From: Larix kaempferi
Lineage: Eukaryota; Streptophyta; Pinopsida; Pinales; Pinaceae
Length of the DNA: 64,000 nucleotides
Reading direction: 5' to 3'
NCBI GenBank assembly: GCA_027924585.1
Contig: BSBM01000442.1
Location: 9,936,001-10,000,000, forward strand
The position numbers and the translations under genes were made by a program. Below the pieces are notes generated by a model. The model did not search any database. It was not told the DNA's origin and saw nothing but the letters and a program-made list of their open reading frames with translations. Positions within the stretch are counted from its first letter, which is position 1, and the number at the start of each line of letters is the position of its first letter. Positions 48,127 through 59,671 of this stretch are shown one piece after another.

Positions 48127-50320
48127 TGTCATGTCCCCAATTTTGGTTCATCTAGTACCATGGGTAAAAGGGGACAAAATCAACCCCTAAGGGAATTAAA
48201 TGGTATTAGTTCTATTTACTTAGAATTAATTTTGGCCTAAGTCTCCCAAGTTGGCAAATTTATTTATTAAAGGTAATTTTGATAAATAAAATTAATGGAT
48301 AATGAACAAGTGGGCCAAGAGGGCACCCATGTGGAAGATGTTGCCAAATTGGAGTAGGGGTTAATTTTGAGGCAATTATAGCACATGAATTAATTAATTA
48401 TTAATTAATTGCTTAAATGTTGAATTTGGAATTAATTTTGAGTTGGAATATTTTTATTAATAAATATTGCTAATAAATATTAGCAAGTGGTGATAATATC
48501 GCTAGGAGTTCGAATTTGGTCATGTGGACCACTCTTGCCTTAGTGGCAAATCACAGGAAAAGCAAGGAGTCCAAAGGAGGAAAGAAGACAAGGCAAACAA
48601 ATTAGAAACTGGAAAAAGCAAACAAAAAAGATGGAAAAAGCAGAAAAGTGGAAAGTAAATAAAGTGGAAAGAACAAGAAAAGTTGTAAGTAAAGATTTAG
48701 CAACATCTAGAAAGCTAACTAAGGCGCAGTTGCTAATCTAGGTGAAGAGAGACAAAATTTGGCAACTTTTTCTAAGACAAAACTTGTTAATTATTCCAAG
48801 AAGGGGCCTACATGACTTGGAGTAGGATGGGAAAGTGCTAACCTACTCTCACAAGTCACCAAAGCTACGTAACTTACTCAGCAAGTCATCATAAAGTTTA
48901 TAAAAGAATCCAACCAACTCCAATGAACAACTTTTGATCATTTATGTTTTCTCATGAGAGCTCTGATGCTTCTCTAGTTGAGTGATGTGCCTCAACCATT
49001 TCTCTTGGGTGATGTGCCCCAAGACCTTATGAGTTATCTAAGAGTATTATGCAGGTCCAGAATATGTTATTGCAGCCAATAACATTCATATCAGTCCAAC
49101 CATGAATATCTATAGTCATCTTGAAGAGGAGGACAATTCTACAGTGGATTAGCAGCTAGATTTGAAGGAAAATAACCAGAAGGAGGAGCTAGTTCTCAGG
49201 AGTTGCGCCTAGAATCTCTAGGAAGTTTAGCATGCCATGATTTGCAGCATATCAAAGAGTTATATGTCCAGATATCAGATTGATATATGATCCTCACTCT
49301 CTTCTTACATTCTTCTCACACTCATAGCTAAATCTAGAGGAGCTTTCCCTGAAGGAGAGGGTTGGCTTAGTGAATGCACCCCAATAAAGTCCAGAAGTTC
49401 AGTATGCATACAATAATAGTCACATGACCTGTAGGTGACCTAATCATATCTCGGGAGTAGATCCACAGTAATATTCTTATTCTTCTCTCCATTTCCCCCA
49501 CTATTGTAATGAAAATCTAGCCTATGAGGCATGTACTTTGGAAGGCAATCTAATAATGAGAAAGAAAGTGTTATGAACCTATATTTTGACTTATATGTGT
49601 TGAATATCATATATAAGAGCCTTATCTAATATCAAAACCAAGTATTTGAAGTTTTGGAGCAGTTTGATGAATTACAATGTAAGACTATCTATTTGGGTCT
49701 TCTTTCTAGACTAGTTTTACTGAATTTACTGTAAAATGCAATCTGTGTAACCATTTGACCTCCTGTCTTCTGAAGTAGGATAATAACATGTTATATTAAC
49801 CATATCAGTCCACAAAAGCAGAATTTGAATTCTTTTAGCCTCATTTTGTAAAGATAAGAAAATTACTAGCTCAGCAATCCCGGGAGAGCCCAGAACCCAA
49901 ATTCTTCCCATATTTTCATAAATCTGAAAATTTATCTTACTGAACTTATCCAGCATATATGTGACTGATATAAACTCTCTTATTAACCCCCAGTGACCCC
50001 TCCCTGTCCTATATGCATATGCCAGACACCCAGGAAGCCTCGAAGTAGGCATGGACTTGTTTTATGCTGAAAAGTAAATGGTGCTGGTACCTTGTGCATA
50101 AGACAAACCTATTCTGACCACCTTGACCTGCTGCTGCACCTAACCTCATACATTTTTCAGAATTGAATATCCATCCGACCATCCTCAATCCTTACATCAG
50201 TACCCCTCACTTACCTCCTTCCCAATACGAAGGAATTGCAAGAAAATTTTACTAGTGAAAATTGTAACAGTTTTTAAAGTGGAGTTAATATCTGGGTCAG
50301 ATCTTTCCCAAGATATTACA
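48127..50320 (+). mobile_element. 2.19-kb solo LTR inserted in gypsy RT
   Basis: TGTCATGTCCCC... to ...AGATATTACA, flanked by AACTT (48122-48126 and 50321-50325). Removing it with one AACTT restores the RT reading frame. No internal gag/pol and no second LTR are seen, so a solo LTR from an unrelated family is likely. A TATAAAAG box lies near 48899 on the plus strand. The frame at 49726-50052 (108 codons, minus) is not recognised and is not counted as a gene. Confidence 0.85.
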
Positions 50321-50325
50321 AACTT

Positions 50326-51333
50326 ATCTCTTTCACCCGGCGAGCAGCATTTTCTAAGATTAACAAATTTTGGTTCGGCCTCTATGTCGAGGTTCACCAA
50401 TTCATGATGCATGGAAGAGCTGTTAGTTTTGACATTTGCTGGCATTCTAAACTTGTTTTGCATGTCAAAAAAGTCCTTCCAGAGTCCTTACTCCTTTTGG
50501 TATAAAGTTTCCTTGGGCTGCATTCTTCTTCTGTAAATCTGAATCATGTTCATCTTCATCGATTATAGATCCTTGGAAAGCATCCTCATTTGTTAGGAAA
50601 ATGATAATTTGATCATCATCATCGAATATTCTGAGACTTGTAATATTATCAGGTACAGATGGTCTGAAAATTAATTCAATAGAGAATTTGTTATTAATAG
50701 GCACTAATCTGGAAGAAGAAGTAGCTAACAAATCAGCTGCAACATTCTGTAATCTAGGAATGGAATTGATATTGAATGCATCAAAGTGTGAAATCAAATT
50801 CCAAACTTTAGATTGATAGCCTTTTATATGCGGTGAAAGACAGTGAATCGTATCTCTTACCTACCTGACAACTATCTCCGAGTCACCAAAGACCTTTAAG
50901 TATTTAACATTCAAACTAATAGCTTTCTTTAATCCCTGTACTAGAGCTTCATATTTAGTCGTATTATTTGTGCATTCAAACTCTAGTATACAAGATAAAA
51001 ATGTTTATTTGATTCAGGGTCAATCAAGACACAAACGACTCTGGACCCTTTTTGAGTCTTGGAACCATCAAAGTATAGAACCCAAAATATGTTTTCTGTT
51101 TTAATTAAGTTAGTCCTACTAGAATCTAAGTCAGTGACTAATCCTACTATGTTACAATCAATATCATCAGTCTGAGAAAAATGAAGGAGATCGAACTGCT
51201 CATTTGATTCATGGCTAACTTCGGTTGCTTGATAATTCCCAGGTTCAATTTCTAAAAAACAATTTCCCAGTACTGAAGATGAAAAAGCTACAACCTCATT
51301 CTTTTCTTCTAACTGAGTTACATTTTGTTTCAT
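50326..51333 (-). pseudogene. Additional RNase H-like domain and linker, upstream of RT
   Basis: Minus strand between protease and RT. VLYFDGSKTQKGS supplies the first Asp, and CTNNTTKYEAL (after a frame change near 50990) the Glu. VFGDSEIVVR gives the next Asp, and LQNVAADLLAT resembles the C-terminal part of type-I RNase H. This continues to IELIFRPSVPDNIT and an acidic linker (to 50465), then EPKFVNLRKCCSPGERDKF leads into RT. At least two frameshifts and one TAG are present. The RT-connected RNase H at 46737-47237 is separate, so the element carries two. Confidence 0.75.
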
Positions 51334-52311
51334 GTGAGGCTCTCTCAGTATTTTGATCTAGTTTTTCCTATTTTGGTATGGAAGCCATAAGTGAGACTAG
51401 TCTGTCGCAAAGTAACCATTCAGTTTCGTAGACCAGTCCCTGCTCAAAATTAAACCATAAGCCTCTAGTATATCTACCACCATAATATCAATAAATTGAC
51501 ATACTCCAGGATCCGCTGATAATCTAATAAGTACATCTTTCATTTCTCCAATTACCTTAACAATAGTTCTATCCAACTATATGATCTGAGATGGATATGG
51601 TATTGGTTTCCCATTAATATTCTTACAGATAGATAATGGCATAATGTTCGAAGAATACCCAGAATCTACAAGACAGTTGTGTACATTATGATTAAAAATT
51701 TCAAAGGTTAACCAAAAAGGCAATGTTTGAGACCTAGACTTCACACCAATGCTAGCTTCATTTATTTCAGGATCTTCCTCTGAGTTTTCTACTGAAGTAC
51801 TAGATTGGGGGTTGAAAGCTTCTAAAAATTTCTTCCTTTGCTGGGGAAGACTGCACATTTCAAAGATAGAGATATTTGCTTTCATCTTCTTGATATCTTC
51901 AATAATGTCATATCCCATGTCATAACCTTTTGCACGAGTTTTTGTCTTGCTTGCTGTAATTTTTTACTATTTATTTATTTCTGGGCTTGATTCTTTCATC
52001 ACTGTTGGATTTGCCTTAGGCTGCAGCATAATGAAATTTATATGTCTTTTGGGTATTTCCCTGGAAACCTTAGGTTTGGGAGCAATCCGGTTTGGATCAA
52101 CAATTAGACCTTTGCTCTGAGTAGTAACATTTACAGCTGAAACTTGACTTTCCTCAGTGTCCTCTTCAATCAACTCTATTAAAGGAACCCAATCCCACAA
52201 GACCATTGTGGTGTCTGGGGTGGGTTCTTCTTGTTCCAGTGTCTTCTCTTCTTGGGGATCTTCTTGATCTGTTACTTGTGCATCCAACAATTGATTTAGA
52301 ACCAAGCTCAT
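51334..52311 (-). pseudogene. Gypsy gag/pol linker and aspartic protease
   Basis: Minus strand, in the same frame as gag. An acidic linker (52311-51967) precedes a block (51918-51577) with the retropepsin active-site wording NCLVDSGYSSNIMP, where DSG is the catalytic triplet, and PLSICKNING. The flap region continues toward 51340 with interruptions. The sequence supports an aspartic protease that would process the polyprotein. Stops make it a pseudogene. Confidence 0.8.
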
Positions 52312-53765
52312 GGAATTTATCCTTTGAGGACAACTCTTTTCAGAATGTTGCTCTTAGTGAAAAGTGCAGAAATGATCCATTCCTACTTCATTCAAATTTA
52401 AAAAAACAGAATTTTTTACAAGGGGAATATGATGGACATTGTCGTCCCTTTTCTTGTAAAAAGGTTTGAATGGCTTTCTAGATGTGCTGGCTGCTTTATC
52501 CTTTTCCAGATCTACAATTTTATTAGATAGTTTCTGCATCATCTTGACCACATTTTCCATATATGTTGATGGTTCCTCCTTACTTCTAGTTAGCAGTGGG
52601 GTTTTCTTAATAGTTGTTGGTTTTGTTTCCAAATCAAGGGAATGTTTAGCAATGTTTTCCGCTTCTTCCTCTACCTTCTTAGCTTCTTTGGAGTTCTCTA
52701 TCAAGGTAGTTTTCTTTGTTCTTTTGACAAACATTGCTATTGGAGGATCAAGTGTTGTAGTATAATATTCAACCAAATATTCTTTAGCGGGCCTCACTGC
52801 ATCACTAAAATGATTCAACAATGTAGTAAACTTTTGATTAAATTCTTGAACTTTTTCTTTCTTTTCCATCCTCATAGACAACAGCTCTTTGATGGGTGTG
52901 GTGACTATTTTCTGATTTCCATATTTACCTAAGAAATATTTCTCAAATTCTTCCCAGTTTGATATCAAACTAGCTTGCAAACTAAAATACCAGGAGGATA
53001 CCTTGGGTTCAAAAGTATAAGGAAAAAGTATGCACACTACATCTTCGTGTTGTACATTGAGAAGATTCAAAGCCAAATAAAATATTTTAAGGTGATCTTC
53101 CGCACAGATAACTTTCCCCGGATCATATTTAGGTAGTACCTTTTTCAGGTTCTTCGAAAAATCATGAAATGGGCCAGCCAGATTTAGCGCTCCTCTGGCC
53201 CTCCGTGCAGGTACAACCATAACTCTCGGTGGAGAATGTGACGGAGTGTGCAGTGGAGAATTACGTGGAGTGTGTGGTGGGGTTTGAAGTATTTCTTGAT
53301 TTTGAGGATTTTTGGGTCTAATTTTACTAAAAGGTTATGTGATTTCCTATAATGACAGATCTAATAATATTTCCAAATTTTCAACGAGAATCGAGTCTCT
53401 TGTGTACTGGGTTTCTCTCCTTGGAGCCCGTCTTCTGGGCAATAAAGGAATCACATTCAAACAACCTAGTTCTCTAACATATGAATGAGTATGCCTTCTA
53501 AAACTCGCTAATTATGCAAAAGGAAAATCGTATAGTGATTCTTGCTGTCCAACCTCAATATTGGGACTTTCTTGATCCTATGATTCCATAACGAAATTGT
53601 CTGGGATAGCTGTTTCAAGTGGGTTTTCAGGGGAATTTCTTCTAACAAAAGGATCTCCTTTGCCAACCATGCACTGGTGGCCCTCCTTCTAGCACTAAAA
53701 AGTGTTGACGCCTTGAAATTTGCAGCATCAATCAGCAAGGGATTCTCTTTGGTAAGCAATCCCAA
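52312..53765 (-). pseudogene. Gypsy gag
   Basis: Minus strand. Readable N-terminal pieces lie at 53765-53508. The capsid-type domain is at 53220-52354, including WYFSLQASLISNWEEFEKYF (a retrotransposon gag signature) and EFNQKFTTLL. It is followed by a Lys-rich tail and a zinc-knuckle variant, CTFH-stop-EQHSEKSC (C-x2-H-x3-H-x4-C), interrupted by TAA. Gag would assemble the particle and bind RNA. The stop inside the knuckle and others upstream make this copy inactive. Confidence 0.82.
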
Positions 53766-53767
53766 TT

Positions 53768-53780
53768 ACATCGCTCACCA
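53768..53780 (-). other. Candidate gypsy primer binding site
   Basis: On the minus strand TGGTGAGCGATGT begins 2 bp after the LTR end (CCCCACACCA, then AA). It starts with TGG, as tRNA-primed sites do, but I could not assign the tRNA. Confidence 0.4.
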
Positions 53781-54385
53781 TTTGGTGTGGGGAATCCATC
53801 CGGTTAACGGCCCGACTACCATATAAGATTTAAAGATTTGTTTAATTTCACCGGTTACAGCCCGATCCACCATTTATGTATTTTATTTTAAATATGATAT
53901 GTATGTGCTCTATCTAAATGCATGTTGTAAAACAAATATGATCTAAGAATTATCTAAGCTAATTAACCTATCCCTGTAGGGACCAAAACTAAAGTATGAG
54001 TAATACACTCAAATACATCCAAGAATCTCACAGATAGTTGTTTTATAACTAAGATGCATTCAGAACAAAAACTAAAAGATATCAAAGATAGCTCTGATAG
54101 AATTTAAATCATTCCATTAGTCATTTGACACAACATATTTGCACAGGAAAATGAAAGCATTCACAACTAAGAATTAATTCTAGGTAGTCAGGAACGATCT
54201 CACAGTATATGTATGAACAGTGCAAAAATAGTTCAATAAACATTCAACACGTCCCATGAAAAATGTCGTGCAAGCTTTCCCAGGTAAAAATAAGTCCTTC
54301 TTTGTTGATGTAGCAAAATAATTCACATACAACATCAGTCAATCCTTTCACCTGCCAAAAGTCCTTCTCTTCTCTTCTATTCCCA

Positions 54386-54393
54386 TATTTATA
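54386..54393 (-). promoter_or_regulatory. TATA box of the gypsy LTR
   Basis: CTATAAATATGGG on the minus strand, about 0.6 kb before the LTR end and downstream of the stop of the U3 reading frame. If it is the transcription start signal, the whole reading frame lies in U3. Confidence 0.45.
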
Positions 54394-54597
54394 GATTTTA
54401 CAAAATTTGTCTCTTCACATACCCTAAACCTAGGGAAACAAAAATGTTTGTCTTCTAGTGCCTAAAGAGACAAAAATAATTTCCAGCTATTTTTCTAAAA
54501 CATTATACAATAAAAACAATTCCAGTTGTCATTTAAAAACATTTATACAATAAAAATAGCCTCAACTATCTTTTCTTCAAAATACAATAAAGCGGAC

Positions 54598-57500
54598 TTA
54601 ATTCTCGGATGATCCCACTGCTTCAGCTGATCCTCTTATTTCAGCTGCCCCGTCCACTTTGGCAGGTTGGCTTACTTCAGCAAGTTTGTCCACGTCTGTG
54701 ATGTAGCTGGCCCATTGGATGATTTCTCGTAAAATGGCATTTCCTGCACAGAAATCATCATCTTCAGTGCTATTTCATGCTTATGTAGATCTGATTTAAA
54801 GTTTGTTGCTCCTGTTGTTGCTTCCTAGGCGATGTCTTCTAGGAAATAGGCATGGATAGAAGTTTTCCCAATCAGTCCGTGGATGTCTTCTGGAGTCGGG
54901 ATATCTAAATTGCTTAGGTATTCTATTTCTGCATTTTGCTCGCTCTGCAAGTCTAGCAGGCGCTGATCGTTTTCTAGAAAGTCATCTATGGTTTCAAGTA
55001 AGGCCATGTTGCATTTCCCATGGGTGTCTCAGATCGTAAAGTAGAGGTTTGTACACTTCTTGATGGTCTTCTGAATTGCAATGCTTATCTTCGTACCATA
55101 GACTCTACAAAACTCCAGGACTCCCAAATCCAAGTCTAATTCATCCATGGACAAGGCACGTAAGTTTACTGGGAATCCTGATTTCCCTTTAATCCATTCA
55201 AACTATCAATTGATTTCTTCTATGTGGCACACATACCTCCTCCTAAGTCTTATTGCCTTAGTCTCAATTGCTTTCATTCTTGAAATCATTCCTTTTATCT
55301 TTCAAATCTCCTCTGAGATTAGCTCTAGCGATTGATGAACTCTCTTCAGCATATCACATGCTTGTTCATGGAATGCGGTTATATCATGTTTCTTCTCTTC
55401 TGCCTTTTTCAGCTACTTTAATAGATGGTCCTTTTCTTTTGTCATCCTTTCAAGATGGGGTTTTTAGAACCCAATATTCTGCATTTTGTTGGCTTCATAC
55501 TGTTACAATTCTCGAATGCGGGATTCCAACACTTATATGGCTATCAGCTGCTGCTGCCTGCTGTTGTCCGCATGATCTTCTAATTATTTTAGGCGAGTTT
55601 CTAATTCCTTCTTCTCGCCTTCTAGGACTATCATATGTGTATTGAGTGCATCCTTTTCTTCTTCGAGCTTCTGCTTCTTAACCACCACCTCCACCTTTTC
55701 TTCTTGAAGGTCATCGTACATCCTTTTCAGTTCTTTACCTAGGTGAACTTCCTTCAATAGATTATCTTTAACCTTGAAGCACCTGTCTCTACACTGCTTT
55801 ACCTTCTCTACTAGCATAACTACATTGTCGGCGCTCACTTGAACCGAAGCTACACTGCATGCTGCCCTGAACTCAGGGTCTCTATCAGTTCCTTTAAAGA
55901 GTAGAAATTGAGTTATTTTAACTTCCTCTCGGCTTACTCCTATTCTCATCCACTTTTCGAACCTAGTTATGATAGTCTTTCTCCTGGAATCAGAGAAGAT
56001 GGTATCCATCTTCGACACAAGGTGCTCCTTCGAGGGGGTGTATGGGGTGAGAGGAAGTTCTTGAGTTGGGACAGATCCTTCAGAGGTTGTCGTTAATGCA
56101 CCCAAGTCCATATCTTGCATGCCTGAGCCTCCTTGATCCATATATTCTTTGGACTTCTCCACTTCTTCTTTCCGCCTCTACAATTATGTCAATTCTGCCT
56201 ATGCTTTCTCCCTTATTTCTTGCATCTTTTCGTCCATTTCTCTCTTTATCTTTTCAGCTTCTTCTCTTTGCAATCTCTTGGCTTGTTCTTGCTGAATTTT
56301 AGCAGCTTCATCTTGACGCTGCTTTTCCTCTTGTTCCTTTTGAAGCCTTTTTGCTTCCTCTTTCTGCTTCTCCGCTTGCTCACTTTGGACCCTCTGATTC
56401 TCTTCTTCTTCAAGCCTATCAGCCTCCTCTTTCTTATTTCTTTCAGCTTCCTCCAGCTGCGCTGCCACTTCCTCTTGGAATTTCTTTTCCTCCCGCTCCT
56501 TTTGCATTAACCCCAGAGGTTTGGATTTGGAGATGACTACTTTTGGCTAGCGGTATCGCTTTCCCAACTTGGTCATATTCTTGGCACTTCGAAAGAAGTC
56601 CTCATCATTGTCGAAATGGTGAGCGTACTCAAAAGTGACCTTGAGGTTAAGGCAGTGGGCAACAGGTTTTCCTTCGGGGTCATGCCTCCTAATGCTTTTT
56701 GTCCCAAAATGGAAGGCCTCTAAATATTTAATGAAATATATACCATCTTTTGCCTTGGGGAGCTGGTATTCTCCAATGACAAACGGCATTGGTGGGTATG
56801 CGACCTTCTTCTTACCACTAAGTATTTTGCTGACTCGATTTACAAAGAGTTTCCTTACAACTTCTTTGTGTACAATGTAATTTGTGACATAACAGGGTAA
56901 AAGGGATGGACCATGACTGCCTCGATACATTCTGAAGTATGTCCCTACCATAGAGAAGTAGTAATATCGATATGTCTCTATGATGGGCATGGCATTTTCC
57001 AATAGGCAACAAGGTTCTTCTATGAAAATCAACTGATATAGGGGCATGATGAACCTTTCATAGATTTGAGTAAAATGGCTCGCATACTTGTGTTCCCACA
57101 TTATCTGATAAGCCACATGGAGGGAGGATTCATTGCTCTTCTAGATGCATCCCAGATCAGGGAAAGGGTGCTTGACTAGTAAGCAATCCAAAAGATAAGA
57201 GGACATGAAAAATTCAGCCTTATCCTGGGTCATTCCTCCCTGGGTAGCGGTTATAAGCGAGGACATGTAATCTGATATGATGTCTACCCAATTGAAAATC
57301 ACACCCTGCGTAGCAATGTGGAACATCACAAGCACCCATCCTAGTTTGTATATGTTTTCATATGGCATGCTGAACACCCAACTCAACATCAGGGCGATGA
57401 ATCTATAGGGATTTCTTAAGAGATTTCTCTCATATTCTCCATTGTTTCTTTGCCTTATTTTCCTCTCGGTGACTATCATCTTTCTTGCACATTACAAAAG

Positions 57501-58033
57501 GTATATCTTTACCCCAGATAACCATTCATCGTTTAGGAAAAACTTAGGATGCGGCATCTTGTATGCTGCCATAATAGTTTCTGGTGCAACTGATGCAAGG
57601 CTCATCTCTGCGACATCTGTGATGAACCAAGAGTTAGTGTTTACTTGGGATATGATCCAACCGATGACCTCAAGCACAGGAAAAAATCAAGGCGGGTTGC
57701 TTCTTTGTGGAGACCTTATTTTTTTATGTTCCCGTAAACCATTTGCTCTTCCAAGGAGGCCTTGGGGAAGCTTTGATCTTCTATGACTCTGTACAGCTCG
57801 CCCCATTGGTATTCTGGGTTACATATTATGATATCCTTCATATCGCTGAACATCGTCTCAAGCGAGGTGAACAAGGGGATTTCCACATCTAAATCTGACT
57901 CGAAAAACCTGGCTTTGTTCCTGGCAAACCGCTTGTGCATATTAGACTTGGAATGATAATGAAAGGATAAATAAGGACTTTCATGGTTTTTGAGCAAAAC
58001 ATTGTTCTTATTTGTGATTATTAAAGAAAACAT
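54598..58033 (-). pseudogene. U3-encoded coiled-coil protein, most complete copy
   Basis: Unrecognised protein of about 1,110 codons, from Met at 57940 (or 58033) to TAA at 54598. From the N-terminus it has a globular region (58033-57141: YQWGELYRVIEDQSFP, KFFLNDEWLSG, NIYKLGWVLVM) and a second globular region (57116-56547: PCYVTNYIVHKEVV, PPMPFVIGEYQLP, FHFGTKSIRRHDP). A Glu/Lys/Gln coiled coil of over 100 residues follows (56507-56199), then an intermediate domain (56162-55740: VSREEVKITQFLLF), a second coiled coil (to about 55300) and a C-terminal part (55007-54825: TPEDIHGLIGKTS). One frameshift lies near 57700, with about eight stops and a frame change near the end. The recurring exact order in three copies shows it is a real former coding unit. 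No viral or cellular family is assigned. Confidence 0.7.
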
Positions 58034-59671
58034 GCACTGGTAGGAATGTTAATTTTCATATAAACTTCCCATTAGATACTGAAAACAATGTATACTAGCG
58101 TTTACACCAAAAATCATTTATGCAGCGAGTAAAAGAGTGCGATGCAGTGAGCAAACGAACTATCAACATTGCTTTGTAACTTCAAAACTAGGTGCTTATG
58201 CCAAAGTAGAACGAAAAGCCTCTCAACGAAATAGTGTGTTCAAGGTTCATGCATAACTTATCTTAAGAGATGACGAATAAGATGACCAGCAAAAACAAAG
58301 GTGTGTGCGTGATGACATAATGCGGTGGCTAAGATGCAAATTCCTTTCCGTGTAGAAAAACTTGACTAGGAAGACAAAAAATCCAGTCACCAGGGTTTTA
58401 AGGTTTCAGATGGGGTTCAATGACAACGAGTCTTTCAAACCAAGGTTAGGAAACATTCTCGATGAGTACTCAGTCAAACGTGACCAACTTCAAAAATGAA
58501 GGTTGCGACACACTGGTTGAAAGCGGCTATAGGAACTTATGCTTGATAAGGATATGAGTCAAAAAACAAGGCTGAAACGCTTCAGTTGGTGGTGTGAAAG
58601 CAAGGGAGGTTGAGGTGTTTCCTCAAAGGAAAAGGGCTCTACACCCACCAAACAATGATTTTCCTCTTTTAAAACAAATGAACCTCCTAAACGTGATTTC
58701 AAACGGGACACAAAATGGAACAGAGCTTTCTAGAGCGTGCCTGTCAATGATGGAGAGGTTCACTAGTGAGAAACGTGCTCCGAATGGCTGCAAAATGATG
58801 CTCTTCCCTTAGCGCACAAATGGAGTCTTTCCAATAATGAAAGCGATAGGGGATGTACCACCAACCCCATTATATATATATATAAGACAATTACTTAATA
58901 CACACGAGCTGACAGTTGGGTTTTTCAATGTGCACGGGGCTCGATTTAATGACTAATCAAAACACATGTAGGATCATTAAAGACTCCACCCACCACTTCG
59001 GCGATTTTGCATTTAACACTTGCGCAACAACCAATGTACTTCAAACTAAACCTTGCGACCAGGTGTTGTGACAAGGGGTCGAGCAATGGTCAGCAGGTTA
59101 AACTAAAAGGCTGCACAATGGTCGACAAGAATAATCCTAGAAGCTGCGACCAGGAAATGCAACGGAGAACTAGGGAGTTAAGGCCAAAGCTTGTGCAATG
59201 GTCGGCGGTATCAAGGCCAAATCTTGCACAATGTTCAGCGGGTAATAAGTCAAAAAGGACATGCTCCGATCAGTAAATGATAAGGTAAAAGGGTAAGCAA
59301 TGGTTGCACGTTTAACATTAAAGTATGCGACTAGTCGTCGATGTTAAGATCAAAAGTTGCACAACAATCGGCACAAAAAAATTTATGACTGCACAATGAT
59401 TGGCGAAATGAGGGTTAAAAGATGTGACCAGCTGGCGCAAAATAAGTCAAAAAGGTGCGCCTTGGTCAGTCGAGTTAGGATAAAAACTGCGACCAGCTTT
59501 ATAAGAGACAATTGAAAGTTTCCTTAGTAAAAAAAAACTTCTTTTGGAGGAAGAAAAAGGGACAAACTTAGAAGGAAAAACACACTTTAAGAGACTATAA
59601 AAACTCTAAAAATCAAAGGAGGGGCCCTATAAAATTTAGAATTTTATGGGGATCAGGTTGTAGCAGCAACA

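Larger units (their letters stand above)
1..59671 (-). mobile_element. Giant Ty3/gypsy LTR retrotransposon, nested and partly duplicated
   Basis: This is the backbone of the window, read on the minus strand: 5' LTR (53783-59671), gag, protease, RNase H-like domain, RT, RNase H, integrase (ending at 38260), 3' untranslated DNA, then the 3' LTR, which leaves the window at base 1. The two flanks of every later insertion rejoin into continuous gypsy sequence. Across the copia B insertion the pol reading resumes at 39590, and across the 48127-50320 insertion the RT reading resumes in frame. The right end abuts copia integrase sequence at 59671/59672, so the element landed in an older copia. The left end and the matching TSD lie outside the window. 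Stops and frameshifts in every domain mean this copy is dead. Confidence 0.8.
53783..59671 (-). repeat. Gypsy 5' LTR (about 5.9 kb) with a U3 reading frame
   Basis: Minus strand from TGTTGCTGCTAC at 59671 to ...CACACCA at 53783. The outer part (59671-54598) matches the sequence downstream of the gypsy integrase (37166 leftward and 17395 leftward), as expected for an LTR. The 0.8 kb nearest gag has no second copy in the window, because the other LTRs are cut before it. This LTR lacks the 1.8-kb insertion and most others, so it is the best reference copy. The stretch 58034-59671 is non-coding with a TATATATATATA run near 58870. Confidence 0.65.
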
